Below are positions 7,057-15,458 of a stretch of 28,144 bases of DNA, in pieces (the first letter of the stretch is position 1; each line of letters starts with the position of its first letter). Source of the DNA: CAG-103 sp048217285 (GTDB lineage Bacteria > Bacillota > Clostridia > Oscillospirales > Oscillospiraceae); the NCBI GenBank assembly GCA_048217285.1, contig DBFWVW010000072.1, positions 1-28,144 on the forward strand, in the 5' to 3' direction. The notes under the pieces are model-generated. The model ran no database searches and had not been told where the DNA came from. It saw only the letters and a program-made list of their open reading frames with translations. The position numbers and the translations under genes were made by a program.

Positions 7057-8224
7057 ATTCTTTTTCCCTGCCTTGATACCAGTTTAATGCCTGCACCGTG
7101 TTCTCGTGCGGCGTGATGCCGCCGGCACGCAGATCCTCGAGGCTCATTTTCAGCCCCAGCACCATGGCCGCGTCGAGATCGGTATAAGCGAGCCGCCGCA
7201 GCTCGTCCACGCCGTCAAAATCCCGTGACGGCTCGATATAGTCAGCCATATACAGCACCTTTTCGAGCGTGGTCATATCGGGCTTGCCGGTCGTATGCCA
7301 GCGGATGGCATTTTCTATTTCAAGCGGTACGCCGAAACGATCCTTTGCCACAGCCGCGCCGGTTTTCGCGTGCAGGAGCTTGGTGTTGGCCGTTTCGACC
7401 GTATCGTTTATGATACCATATTTTTCAGACAATAGCAATTGGTCAGATAGCTCTAATTTTTTCGTGCAATCGTGCAAAATTCCGGCCTCCGCAGCAGCAT
7501 CCGGGTCACAGCCCCAGCGCTCGGCCAGCTTGCGTGCCTCATGCTCGCACCCCCAGACGTGGGAAATGCGCCGCGGCTTGAGCATGGGGTAAGCCTGCTC
7601 ACGCAGCCAGTTGAGGTCCGGCTTTGCGCCGTAGAGCCGCTGCTGAATGATATGCGCGTACACATTCGGCGCAAGGTACTCACTGCCGCGCCGCTGCGGC
7701 AGCAGCGCGCGCACGGCTGTGCTCGTGACCGGGATCGGCTCCGCCGGCAGCGCGATAACCTGTGCCGCATACGTCTGGCGCAGGTAGGCGCTGAAGCGCT
7801 CGACCTCCGCATGCTCATCGCCCGTGCGGGCGAGTGCGACGAGCGTCACCTGCCCGAGCAGATACCGAAAATCGTGCCACTGCTCGAATGTCGTGAGCAT
7901 ATCCGTGCCGATGACGAGATACAGCTGCGCATCCGGATTACACGCGCACAGCTCGCGCACGGTGTCGGCCGTGTAGCTTTTTCCGGAGCGGTGCAGCTCC
8001 ATGTCGGAGACCTCCACGCCCGGCTCATCGACAAAGGCCATCATGGTCATGAGCAGGCGCTCCATCGGCTCCGGGCTGCCCGCCGTCAGCTCCTTGTGCG
8101 GCGGGATGCGGTCCGGAATGACCAGCGTCAGGTCCGGTTGGATCGCCGCGCGCACCGCGCGCAGCGCGGCTATATGTCCCAGATGCGGCGGGTTGAAGCT
8201 GCCGCCATAGATGCAGATCTTCAT
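7037..8224 (-). CDS. nadD: Fused nicotinate-nucleotide adenylyltransferase (NadD) and YqeK-type HD hydrolase
   Basis: One 395-codon frame encodes two enzymes usually made by adjacent genes. Residues 1 to about 198 are NadD, which adenylates nicotinate mononucleotide on the way to NAD: GGSFNPPHLGH (7-17), IGTDML (105-110) and the STxxR box at 168-172. Residues about 215-385 are a YqeK-type HD domain, a family known to cleave diadenosine tetraphosphate symmetrically: His222 in ISHVWGCEHEA, HD at 251-252 in LHDCTKK, His310 in RWHTTGKPDMT, and ADYIEPSRDFDGV (327-339). The ATG at 8224 overlaps the yhbY stop (ATGA). The linker (about 199-215) shows no stop or restart signal. Both metal-binding and nucleotide-binding motifs look intact. 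Confidence 0.93.
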   Translation of the reverse strand: MKICIYGGSFNPPHLGHIAALRAVRAAIQPDLTLVIPDRIPPHKELTAGSPEPMERLLMTMMAFVDEPGVEVSDMELHRSGKSYTADTVRELCACNPDAQLYLVIGTDMLTTFEQWHDFRYLLGQVTLVALARTGDEHAEVERFSAYLRQTYAAQVIALPAEPIPVTSTAVRALLPQRRGSEYLAPNVYAHIIQQRLYGAKPDLNWLREQAYPMLKPRRISHVWGCEHEARKLAERWGCDPDAAAEAGILHDCTKKLELSDQLLLSEKYGIINDTVETANTKLLHAKTGAAVAKDRFGVPLEIENAIRWHTTGKPDMTTLEKVLYMADYIEPSRDFDGVDELRRLAYTDLDAAMVLGLKMSLEDLRAGGITPHENTVQALNWYQGREKEYEKTTE

Positions 8225-8523
8225 TTTTTCGCCTTTTTCGCGAGCTCGATCTTCGGCTTCTGCTCGTTGCGCTTATAGAGCACGAACTTCGAGCCAATGA
8301 CCTGCACCGGCTCGGCACGGCAGACTTCAGCGAGCTGGTCGCAGGCCTCGCGCGCGGTCAGGAGCGAGTTTTCGAGCACGCGGCCCTTGACGAGCTCGCG
8401 CGCCTTGAGCGCGTCGCTCATCTGGGTGATGATATTCTCCGTGATACCGCCCTTGCCGATGTGGACAATGGTGTCCACATCGGCAAGCCCGCGCAGCTGG
8501 GCGCGCTGTTTACTTGTCAGCAT
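8221..8523 (-). CDS. yhbY: YhbY family ribosome-assembly RNA-binding protein (CRM domain)
   Basis: A 100-residue protein consisting of one CRM RNA-binding domain. YhbY associates with pre-50S particles. Seen here are the opening LTSKQRAQLRGLA, the HIGKGGITENI loop (about 21-31) that carries the GxxG RNA-binding turn, KGRVLENSLLTAREACDQLA, and the VQVIGSKFVLYKRN strand. The tail is lysine rich. The ATG at 8523 follows GAGGAA at a spacing of about 7 and overlaps the end of rdgB by 14 bases. Its own stop overlaps the nadD start. Confidence 0.96.
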   Translation of the reverse strand: MLTSKQRAQLRGLADVDTIVHIGKGGITENIITQMSDALKARELVKGRVLENSLLTAREACDQLAEVCRAEPVQVIGSKFVLYKRNEQKPKIELAKKAKK

Positions 8524-9100
8524 AGTAGTTCCTCAATTCTTCTTTCAGGATTTTGAGCGCATTCCCACGGTGGGAAATGGCGTTTTTCTCTTCCGGACGC
8601 AGCTCGGCCATGGAGTAGGCATAGCCGTCCGGCTGAAACACCGGGTCATAGCCGAAGCCGTTTTCCCCGCGCGGCGCGAAAAGGATGCTGCCCTCGCAGG
8701 TGCCGCGGGCACGCAGGGCATCGCCGTTCGGGAACGTGCAGCAGATGCACGACACGAACCGGGCCGTGCGGTCGGTGCGGTCGCCGAGATTATGCAGCAG
8801 GAGCGTATAACGCGCTGCATCCGAGTCCTCGTGCCGGCCGGTATAGCGCGCCGAGTGCACACCGGGCGCACCGTCCAGCGCATCGACCATGAGGCCGGAA
8901 TCATCCGCAACAGCAGGCTGCCCCGTCGCGCGGGTCACGGCGATTGCCTTCAGATAAGCGTTTTCCTCGAAAGTCTCCCCCGTCTCGTCCACCTCAAAGT
9001 GGCAGCCGGCCGCGCTCTGCGGGATAATCTCGATGCCCATGTCCGCAAAGATGGCGCGAAACTCCTCGAGCTTATGTGCGTTGTTGCTCGCAAGGATCAT
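8510..9100 (-). CDS. rdgB: XTP/dITP diphosphatase (non-canonical purine NTP pyrophosphatase)
   Basis: A 196-residue RdgB/HAM1 protein, which hydrolyses XTP, ITP and dITP to monophosphates and keeps deaminated purines out of nucleic acids. SNNAHKLEEF near the N-terminus, ENAYLKA, the catalytic-region DDSGLMVDALDGAPGVHSARY, GFGYDPVF and SHRGNAL are all present. The length is normal. The ATG at 9100 overlaps the ftsY stop as ATGA, so it probably depends on ftsY translation. Confidence 0.97.
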   Translation of the reverse strand: MILASNNAHKLEEFRAIFADMGIEIIPQSAAGCHFEVDETGETFEENAYLKAIAVTRATGQPAVADDSGLMVDALDGAPGVHSARYTGRHEDSDAARYTLLLHNLGDRTDRTARFVSCICCTFPNGDALRARGTCEGSILFAPRGENGFGYDPVFQPDGYAYSMAELRPEEKNAISHRGNALKILKEELRNYYADK

Positions 9101-10005
9101 GACAGCAGCGCCTCCACAAATTCCGCAGGCTTGAACTCGAGCAGGTCGTCGATCTGCTCGCCGACGCCGACGTATTTCACCGGCAGCTGCAGGTCGTTTG
9201 CAATGGCAAAGACGATGCCGCCTTTCGCCGTGCCGTCGAGCTTTGTGAGCACGATACCGGTGAGGTCGGCCGTGTCGAGAAACTGCTTGGCCTGGATGAG
9301 GCCGTTCTGACCGGTCGTGGCATCGAGCACCATAAGTGTTTCGATGTCGGCCTCCGGCAGCTCACGGCGGATGACGCGGGTGATCTTATTGAGCTCGTTC
9401 ATGAGGTTTGCCTTGTTGTGCAGACGGCCGGCCGTGTCGATGATGACAACATCCGTGCCACGGGCCTTCGCTGCCTGAATGGAGTCGAACACCACAGCAG
9501 CGGGGTCGGAGCCCTCTTCATGCTTGACAATATCCACGCCCGCACGCTGTGCCCAGACGGTGAGCTGGTCGGCCGCCGCGGCGCGGAACGTATCCGCAGC
9601 TGAGAGCAGGACGCGATTGCCCTCTTTCTTGAGCTGGGCAGCGAGCTTTCCGATCGTCGTCGTCTTGCCGACGCCATTGACGCCGACAACGAGCACGACC
9701 GACGGCTGCGTCGTAAGCAGGAGCATGGTGTCCTGCACCTTGAGGATGCGCGTGAGGATCTGCACAAACTCCTTTTTCACCTCGGCGCCAGTGCGCAGCT
9801 TCTTGAGCTCAATGGCTTTGCGCAGCTGCGCGATGGCCTTAGTCGTCGTCTCCACGCCGGTGTCGGCGAGGATGAGCGTTTCCTCAAGGTCCTCGAAAAA
9901 TTCCTCGTCACCCGGCTCATAGGCGGCAAAAATGCCGGTCAACTGGGCATCCATCTTCGTCTTGGTCTTGGTCAGGCCCTGTTTGATCTTATCAAAAAAT
10001 CCCAT
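9097..10005 (-). CDS. ftsY: Signal recognition particle receptor FtsY
   Basis: A 302-residue SRP-family GTPase that docks ribosome-SRP complexes at the membrane. After a short helical N domain come G1 GVNGVGKTTTIGKLA, DTFRAAAADQL, DTAGRLHNKANLM, and the TKLDGTAKGG element. The acidic A domain of enterobacterial FtsY is nearly absent, which is normal for Gram-positive proteins. An upstream in-frame extension exists, but MGFFDKIKQGL at 10005 is the family start, with GGAG 11 bases before it. It starts 16 bases after the smc stop, a conserved pairing in Firmicutes. Confidence 0.98.
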   Translation of the reverse strand: MGFFDKIKQGLTKTKTKMDAQLTGIFAAYEPGDEEFFEDLEETLILADTGVETTTKAIAQLRKAIELKKLRTGAEVKKEFVQILTRILKVQDTMLLLTTQPSVVLVVGVNGVGKTTTIGKLAAQLKKEGNRVLLSAADTFRAAAADQLTVWAQRAGVDIVKHEEGSDPAAVVFDSIQAAKARGTDVVIIDTAGRLHNKANLMNELNKITRVIRRELPEADIETLMVLDATTGQNGLIQAKQFLDTADLTGIVLTKLDGTAKGGIVFAIANDLQLPVKYVGVGEQIDDLLEFKPAEFVEALLS

Positions 10006-10021
10006 AGAACTATCTTCTCCG

Positions 10022-13000
10022 TTACGATATGGTTTTAGCCGCTTCATCCAGCGAAAGCTCAATGACGCGGGATACGCCTTTTTCCTGCATGGTCACACCG
10101 AACAAATGGTCAGCCTCCTCCATGGTACCGCGGCGGTGCGTGATGACGAGAAACTGCGTGTTCTTGGCGAGGCGGCGCATATACTGCACATAGCGCGTGA
10201 CGTTCGCCTCGTCCAGCGCGGCCTCAATCTCGTCCATGACGCAAAACGGCGTCGGCCGCACCTTCAAAATCGCAAAGTAGAGCGCGATGGCCACGAATGC
10301 CATCTCGCCGCCGGACATCAGGCTCAGCGTCGAGAGCGCCTTGCCGGGCGGCTGCACCGTGATCTCGATGTCGCTGTCGAGCACGTGCTCCGGGTCCTCA
10401 AGCACAAGCGCAGCCTTGCCGCCGCCGAATAACTCCAGGAATGTCTGACGGAACGCCTGGTCGATCGCCTGAAACTGCGTGGTGAAGATGCCCTCCATCT
10501 CCCCCGTCACGTCGGCGATGATGCCTGTCAGCTCGCGCTTAGCCTTGAGGATATCGTCCCGCTGGCCGGTAAGGAAGGTATAGCGCGTGTTCACGCGCGT
10601 AAATTCATCGATCGCGCCGAGATTCGGCGTGCCCAGCGCGCCGATATTGCGCCGCAGCTCGGCGATCTGCCGGTTGGCCTTCGTCATATTCTCGATCGGC
10701 TGGCGCAAAGCCTCGGCCGCCGTGCGGCTGAGCTCATAATTGTCCCAGAGCTTATCGAGGATCTGTTTTTCCTCCATATCGGCCGAGAGCTTTTTCTGCT
10801 CGAAGCGCGACACGAGCCCCTGCATATCCAACAGGTCACGGTTGCGTGCCTGCGCGTCGCGGTCAGTGCGTGTGCGCTGACCCTCGAGCTCCAGCTTTCG
10901 GCTGCTGCACGCGGCAAGTTCGGCGCGCAGTGTCTCGGCGCGCTGGCGCAGCTCGGCCAGACGGCGCTCGTGCAGCTGCAGAGTCTGCTGCAGCTGCTGC
11001 GTGCCAGCCTCGGCCTGCTCGATCTGCGCAAGGCGGGCCGTGCGGTCGCCGGTCATTTCCTCGAAGAGTTCGTGAATCTGCCGCGTTGTGCGCGTAATGG
11101 TCTCGCGTTCAGCGTCCAGAGACGCCGACTCCGCCCGCAGGCCGGCCAGTTGATCGGCCAACTCCTGACGGCGACGGTCAAACGCGCCGCGGCCCAGCTC
11201 GCTCTGATCGCGCTCGGCGCGGAGTTCGGCAAGTGTCTGCTCCGCCGCCGCCGCGTCGGCGCGGGCGGCCGCGATGCGATCCTGATTTGCCTTTTGCTGC
11301 GCGCGGCAGGCGTCGATGGACGCATTCTGCCCCGCGATGGTCTCCTGGGCGGCGTTTTTCAGCAGCGCGACCTGCGCCGCCTCGGACTCTGCCTTATGCA
11401 GCGTCTCGACCGCCTGCTCCAGCTGCGCCTGCACGGTGTCCAGCTGCGCGTGAGCCGCGTCAAGCGCCGTCTGCGCGTCCTCGAGTCCGGCCTCGCACTG
11501 CCGCTTTTCCAGCGTGAGCGTGTCGAGGGTTCCACGCAGACGCTTGAGCTCGTTCGCGCGTGAAAGGATGCCGCGGCCCTGGGCGGCGCTGCCGCCGGTG
11601 AGCGAGCCGCCGGCGTTGACGAGCTGACCGTCGAGCGTGACGATGCGATAGCGGTGGTCATAGCGCTTCGAGATGGCAATCGCATCGTGCATCGTCTCGG
11701 CCACAACGGTGCGGCCAAGGAGATTGCTGACGATATTGCGGTAGGCAGCGGCACAGGTGACGAGCGTGTCGGCCACGCCGACATAGCCAGGCTCCTGATC
11801 TGGCACGCTGCTGAGATGCATCGGCCGAATGGTATCGAGCGGTAGGAACGTCGCGCGGCCGGTCTCGCGCCGGCGCAGCAGCTCAATGGCCTGCGCGCCG
11901 CAGCTCTGCGTATCGACGACGATGTTCTGCGCCGCGGCGCCGAGCGCCGTCTCGATGGCGAGGGCGTAGCGGTCACCGGTCTTGATGAGGTTTGCGACCG
12001 GTCCGCGCACGCCGCGCAGCGTTCCCTTCTCGGCCGCGTGCATGACGGCCTTGACCGCACGGTTGTAGCCCTCGAAGTCCTTTTCCATCTCGGTGAGCAT
12101 ATGGATGCGCGACTCCGTGCTGCGCAGATCGACCGTCAGGCCGGACAGCCGCTCCTGCTGCTTGGTCAGCGTCTGCTCACACGTAGAGAGACGCAGAGCC
12201 TTTTCCCTTTGTTCCGCACGCAGAGCATCGCAAGTGGTATGCGCCTTCTGCTGCGCAGTCTGCTTTTCCTGCGCCTGCGCCTCCAGCGCCGCCAGATGCT
12301 CAGCCGCTTCTGCGGCGGCTGTGGCGACGGCATTTTCCTGATCGAGCAGCTCCTGCGATTTGTCGGCCAAGAGCGTGATGCGCGTGCGGCACTCGGCCAG
12401 CGCGTTACTCTGCTCGCTCTCTTTGGCAAGCAGCTCCGTATACGCACGCTCGGCCTCGCCGGAAGACGCCGCGTTGCGGTCGATCTCATCCAGCACAGAC
12501 TGGATCTGCTGCACGTGCTGCGCCTTTTCGGCCTCGATCTCCTGCAGACGTCTCTGCTGCGCGTCGATCTGTGTCTGCAGGGCGGCGGCTCGATCCGCCT
12601 GTTCGGACACCTCCACGCGCAGGCGCGCGATGCTATCGGCGCTGTTTTGCAAATTCGTGCGCACAACGGCCGCAGCACTCTCGCACTCGGCGGCTGCGCT
12701 CTCAGCCTCGGAGATCTGCTCGCGCGTGCGCTCGGACTCGAGATCCTTTTCCCGCATCTTCTGCGCGATGTTCTCGGACGCTGCATAGAGCTGTTCAAGC
12801 TCGCGCTGCGCGCCGGCAAGATTTTCCTTCGCGGTCTGATAGTCGTGGTTGACCGTCTCGGCTTGCGCGTGCAGCCGGTCGAGCGTCTCCATCCAGACGG
12901 AAACTTCCGCGCTCTTGAGCTCATCGCGCAGACGCAGGTACTTCTTTGCCGTCTCAGCCTGTTTGCGCAGCGGCTCGACCTGCAGCTCCAACTCATCGAC

Positions 13001-13582
13001 CTTGTCGTTGATGCGCAGAAGGTTCTCTTCCGTGCGGGCGAGCTTGCGCTCCGACTCCTCTTTGCGGTAACGGTAGCGTGAGATGCCGGCCGCTTCCTCA
13101 AAGATCTCACGGCGCTCGTTGCTCTTGCCGGAGACAATCTCAGCGATACGCCCCTGCCCGATGATCGAGTATCCGTCGCGGCCGAGGCCGGTGTCCATGA
13201 GCAGCTCGTTGATATCGCGCAGACGGCAGGCCTCGCGGTTGATATAATACTCGCTCTCGCCACTGCGGTAATAGCGGCGAGTGATCATGACCTCGGTGTT
13301 CTCGGTATCAAAGATGCCGGTGCTGTTGTCAAGGATCAGCGACACCTGCGCAAAGCCCATGGGGCTGCGCTTTTCCGTGCCGCCGAAGATCACATCCTCC
13401 ATTTTGCCGCCGCGCAGCGTTTTCGTGCGCTGCTCGCCCATGACCCACAAAATGGCGTCCGATATGTTCGACTTGCCGCTCCCGTTCGGGCCGACGATTG
13501 CCGTGATCTCCTGGTCAAAATTCAGGCGCGTCTTGTCCGGGAAGGACTTGAAGCCCTGAATTTCCAATGCTTTTAAGTACAC
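10022..13582 (-). CDS. smc: Chromosome segregation protein SMC
   Basis: A 1186-residue SMC ATPase, the core of the condensin-like complex that organises and segregates the chromosome with ScpA and ScpB (not in this window). Walker A GPNGSGKSN is at 31-39. Two long Glu/Gln/Ala-rich coiled coils flank a hinge around residues 500-660 (GRATFLPLDTI, then VTLDGQLVNAGGSLTGG). The ABC signature reads SLMSGGEMAF instead of the common LLSGGEKA, followed by Walker B FCVMDEIEAALDEANV. Translation begins at a GTG (13582) seven bases after GAGGG; the N-terminus MYLKALEIQGFKSF matches the family. First gene of the long operon. Confidence 0.98.
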   Translation of the reverse strand: MYLKALEIQGFKSFPDKTRLNFDQEITAIVGPNGSGKSNISDAILWVMGEQRTKTLRGGKMEDVIFGGTEKRSPMGFAQVSLILDNSTGIFDTENTEVMITRRYYRSGESEYYINREACRLRDINELLMDTGLGRDGYSIIGQGRIAEIVSGKSNERREIFEEAAGISRYRYRKEESERKLARTEENLLRINDKVDELELQVEPLRKQAETAKKYLRLRDELKSAEVSVWMETLDRLHAQAETVNHDYQTAKENLAGAQRELEQLYAASENIAQKMREKDLESERTREQISEAESAAAECESAAAVVRTNLQNSADSIARLRVEVSEQADRAAALQTQIDAQQRRLQEIEAEKAQHVQQIQSVLDEIDRNAASSGEAERAYTELLAKESEQSNALAECRTRITLLADKSQELLDQENAVATAAAEAAEHLAALEAQAQEKQTAQQKAHTTCDALRAEQREKALRLSTCEQTLTKQQERLSGLTVDLRSTESRIHMLTEMEKDFEGYNRAVKAVMHAAEKGTLRGVRGPVANLIKTGDRYALAIETALGAAAQNIVVDTQSCGAQAIELLRRRETGRATFLPLDTIRPMHLSSVPDQEPGYVGVADTLVTCAAAYRNIVSNLLGRTVVAETMHDAIAISKRYDHRYRIVTLDGQLVNAGGSLTGGSAAQGRGILSRANELKRLRGTLDTLTLEKRQCEAGLEDAQTALDAAHAQLDTVQAQLEQAVETLHKAESEAAQVALLKNAAQETIAGQNASIDACRAQQKANQDRIAAARADAAAAEQTLAELRAERDQSELGRGAFDRRRQELADQLAGLRAESASLDAERETITRTTRQIHELFEEMTGDRTARLAQIEQAEAGTQQLQQTLQLHERRLAELRQRAETLRAELAACSSRKLELEGQRTRTDRDAQARNRDLLDMQGLVSRFEQKKLSADMEEKQILDKLWDNYELSRTAAEALRQPIENMTKANRQIAELRRNIGALGTPNLGAIDEFTRVNTRYTFLTGQRDDILKAKRELTGIIADVTGEMEGIFTTQFQAIDQAFRQTFLELFGGGKAALVLEDPEHVLDSDIEITVQPPGKALSTLSLMSGGEMAFVAIALYFAILKVRPTPFCVMDEIEAALDEANVTRYVQYMRRLAKNTQFLVITHRRGTMEEADHLFGVTMQEKGVSRVIELSLDEAAKTIS

Positions 13583-13602
13583 AAAATCCCTCGCATATCC
13601 GG

Positions 13603-13620
13603 CTCCTGCACGTGCAGGAG
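13603..13620. promoter_or_regulatory. 18-bp perfect palindrome in the smc leader
   Basis: CTCCTGCACGTGCAGGAG reads the same on both strands. It lies between the smc promoter and the smc Shine-Dalgarno (13588-13592). As RNA it forms a 7-bp stem with an ACGU loop that could extend by CGG/CCG past a 2-base bulge. No U tract follows, so it is not a terminator. It could be an operator for a dimeric regulator or a leader hairpin. Confidence 0.6.
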
Positions 13621-13657
13621 TGCCGCTGATATCTCAAATCAAAGTAATACAAAGTAG

Positions 13658-13686
13658 AGTATACCGCCAAAAATGCCATTTTGCAA
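13658..13686 (-). promoter_or_regulatory. SigA-type promoter of the smc operon
   Basis: Minus strand TTGCAA (13681-13686), 17-base spacer, TATACT (13658-13663), placed between the rnc terminator and smc. It gives a leader of about 65-70 bases that contains the palindrome at 13603-13620. Confidence 0.8.
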
Positions 13687-13713
13687 CGGCCGGAGCACAT
13701 TTTTTCAGATGTG

Positions 13714-13749
13714 AAAAATGCAGCCGCCTGTAGCAATACAGGCGGCTGC
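13714..13749 (-). terminator. Intrinsic terminator after rnc
   Basis: GCAGCCGCCTGTA pairs perfectly with TACAGGCGGCTGC (13 bp, 4-base loop) and is followed on the minus strand by ATTTTT. It starts seven bases after the rnc stop and closes the topA-trmFO-plsX-rnc transcript before the smc promoter. Confidence 0.93.
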
Positions 13750-13755
13750 ACACCG

Positions 13756-14433
13756 TTATTGTGTCATCTGTTCGAGCGCGCGCCGGGCGGCAGACTGCTC
13801 TGCCTCCTTTTTCGTGCGCCCGGTACCGCGGCCGATCTCGCTGCCGTTGAGCAGCACGGCCATGGTGAACGTCTTGTTATGGTCCGGGCCGTTTTCGGCG
13901 CAAACGGTATAGGAAAGCGACTGACCGGCGCGGCGCTGCACGCGCTCCTGCAGCTCGGTCTTGTAATCCTCGACGTGGTGGATCTCCCCCTCGGCCAGAC
14001 CACTGAGGATGTGCGCGAGGATAAAGTGCTGCGCGGGCTCCAGCCCGCCGTCAAGATACATGGCGGCGATGACCGCCTCCACCGCGTCGGCGAGGATGGA
14101 CGGCCGCTCCCTGCCGCCGCTGCGCTCTTCTCCGTGGCCGAGGCGAATATAATCGCCCAGATGCAGCGTAAGCGCCACGCCGTGCAGTGCCTGCTCGCAA
14201 ACGAGCTCAGCGCGCAGACGGCTCATCTTTCCCTCCGGCATATCGGGATAGAGCTGATAGAGCCGCGTCGCCGTGACCATGCCGAGCACGGAATCGCCCA
14301 AAAATTCGAGCCGCTCGTTGCTGGTATAGCCGCGCGCACGGTTTTCATTGGCATAGGAGCTGTGCATGAGCGCATTTTCCAGCAGCCGCCGGTCGCGGAA
14401 CGTATAGCCCAGTCGAGCCTCCAGCGCCTCCAT
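13756..14433 (-). CDS. rnc: Ribonuclease III
   Basis: A 225-residue double-strand-specific endoribonuclease that processes rRNA precursors and cuts structured mRNAs. The signature NERLEFLGDSVL is at 39-50 with catalytic Glu43 and Asp47; the second pair is Asp116/Glu119 in ADAVEAVIAAMYLDGG. The C-terminal double-stranded-RNA-binding domain runs from about DYKTELQERVQ to GRGTGRTKKEAEQSAARRALEQ. The ATG at 14433 shares one base with the plsX stop (TGATG). The acyl-carrier-protein gene that often sits between plsX and rnc in Firmicutes is absent. Confidence 0.97.
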   Translation of the reverse strand: MEALEARLGYTFRDRRLLENALMHSSYANENRARGYTSNERLEFLGDSVLGMVTATRLYQLYPDMPEGKMSRLRAELVCEQALHGVALTLHLGDYIRLGHGEERSGGRERPSILADAVEAVIAAMYLDGGLEPAQHFILAHILSGLAEGEIHHVEDYKTELQERVQRRAGQSLSYTVCAENGPDHNKTFTMAVLLNGSEIGRGTGRTKKEAEQSAARRALEQMTQ

Positions 14434-15458
14434 CAGTCCAGCTCCTTTGCCGCGTGCTTGTCCACGCGCATATAGGAGATATTGGCCGTGATGTCATCAA
14501 TGATACCGGAATCCACAAAGGCGATCGCCTGGCGGATGGCATTATAGATCGCGCGCGCATCGGATGAGCCATGCGCCTTGATCACCGGCTTGCTGATGCC
14601 GAGCATGGCTGTGCCGCCGACTTCATTCGGGTCGAGCGAGGCCTTGAGCGCGTGGAACTCGTCCTTGATGGCAAGGGCGGCCATCTTGGTCTTAAAGTTT
14701 TTCATGAAAATGCCCTTGAGCTGACGCGTCATGTACTTGATGCTGCCCTCTATGCCCTTGAGCAGCACATTGCCGGTGAAGCCGTCCGTGACAACAACGT
14801 CCACATCGCCACTAAACACCTGCGATGCCTCAACGTTACCGACAAAGCGAATGCGGCCGGCAGCGTCCGCCGCCTTGAGCAACGGGAACGTCTCGTGCTG
14901 GAGCTCGGAACCCTTGTGATCCTCGGTGCCGTTGCTGAGCAGGCCGACGCGCGGTGCGGCGATACCGAGCATGGTGCGGGCGTAGTAGCTGCCCATATAG
15001 GCAAACTGCAGCAGGTACTCCGGCGTGCAGTCGGCGTTCGCGCCGCAGTCGATGAGCATAACGCCAGCGTCTCCGTTCGGCAGTACGGGGGCCAGTGCCG
15101 CGCGGCGGATGCCATGGATGCGCTTGACGATGAGCGTGGCGCCGGTGAGCAGCGCGCCGGTGCTGCCGGCAGAAACAACTGCATCACCCTTGCCGTCACG
15201 CAGCATATTGAGCGCGACGGTCATGGAAGCGTCCTTCTTGCGGCGGGTCGCCGTGCTGGGGTCGTCGTCCATGGTGATCACTTCACTGGCGTCGATGATC
15301 TCGAGCTTGGCCTGCTCATTGCGCAGGCAGGTCTCAATGGCGGCGCGCTGGCCGACGAGTACGATCTCCGCGCCCAGCTCCTGCTGCGCGTGCACTGCGC
15401 CCTTGACGATCTCGTCCGGGGCGAGGTCACCGCCCATTGCGTCCACAAGAATTCTCAT
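14433..15458 (-). CDS. plsX: Phosphate acyltransferase PlsX
   Basis: A 341-residue enzyme that converts acyl-ACP to acyl-phosphate, the donor for PlsY in phospholipid synthesis. The family opening MRILVDAMGGDLAPDEIVKGA is clear, followed by EIVLVGQ, ALVSAGSTGALLTGA-like AVVSAGSTGALLTGA, IDCGANADCTPEYLLQFA, RVGLLSNGTEDHKGS and VVTDGFTGNVLLKGIEG. An upstream in-frame extension of about 90 codons does not resemble the family and was rejected. The ATG at 15458 has a strong AAAGGAGG 10 bases upstream, inside the end of trmFO, and overlaps its stop as ATGA. Confidence 0.97.
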   Translation of the reverse strand: MRILVDAMGGDLAPDEIVKGAVHAQQELGAEIVLVGQRAAIETCLRNEQAKLEIIDASEVITMDDDPSTATRRKKDASMTVALNMLRDGKGDAVVSAGSTGALLTGATLIVKRIHGIRRAALAPVLPNGDAGVMLIDCGANADCTPEYLLQFAYMGSYYARTMLGIAAPRVGLLSNGTEDHKGSELQHETFPLLKAADAAGRIRFVGNVEASQVFSGDVDVVVTDGFTGNVLLKGIEGSIKYMTRQLKGIFMKNFKTKMAALAIKDEFHALKASLDPNEVGGTAMLGISKPVIKAHGSSDARAIYNAIRQAIAFVDSGIIDDITANISYMRVDKHAAKELD

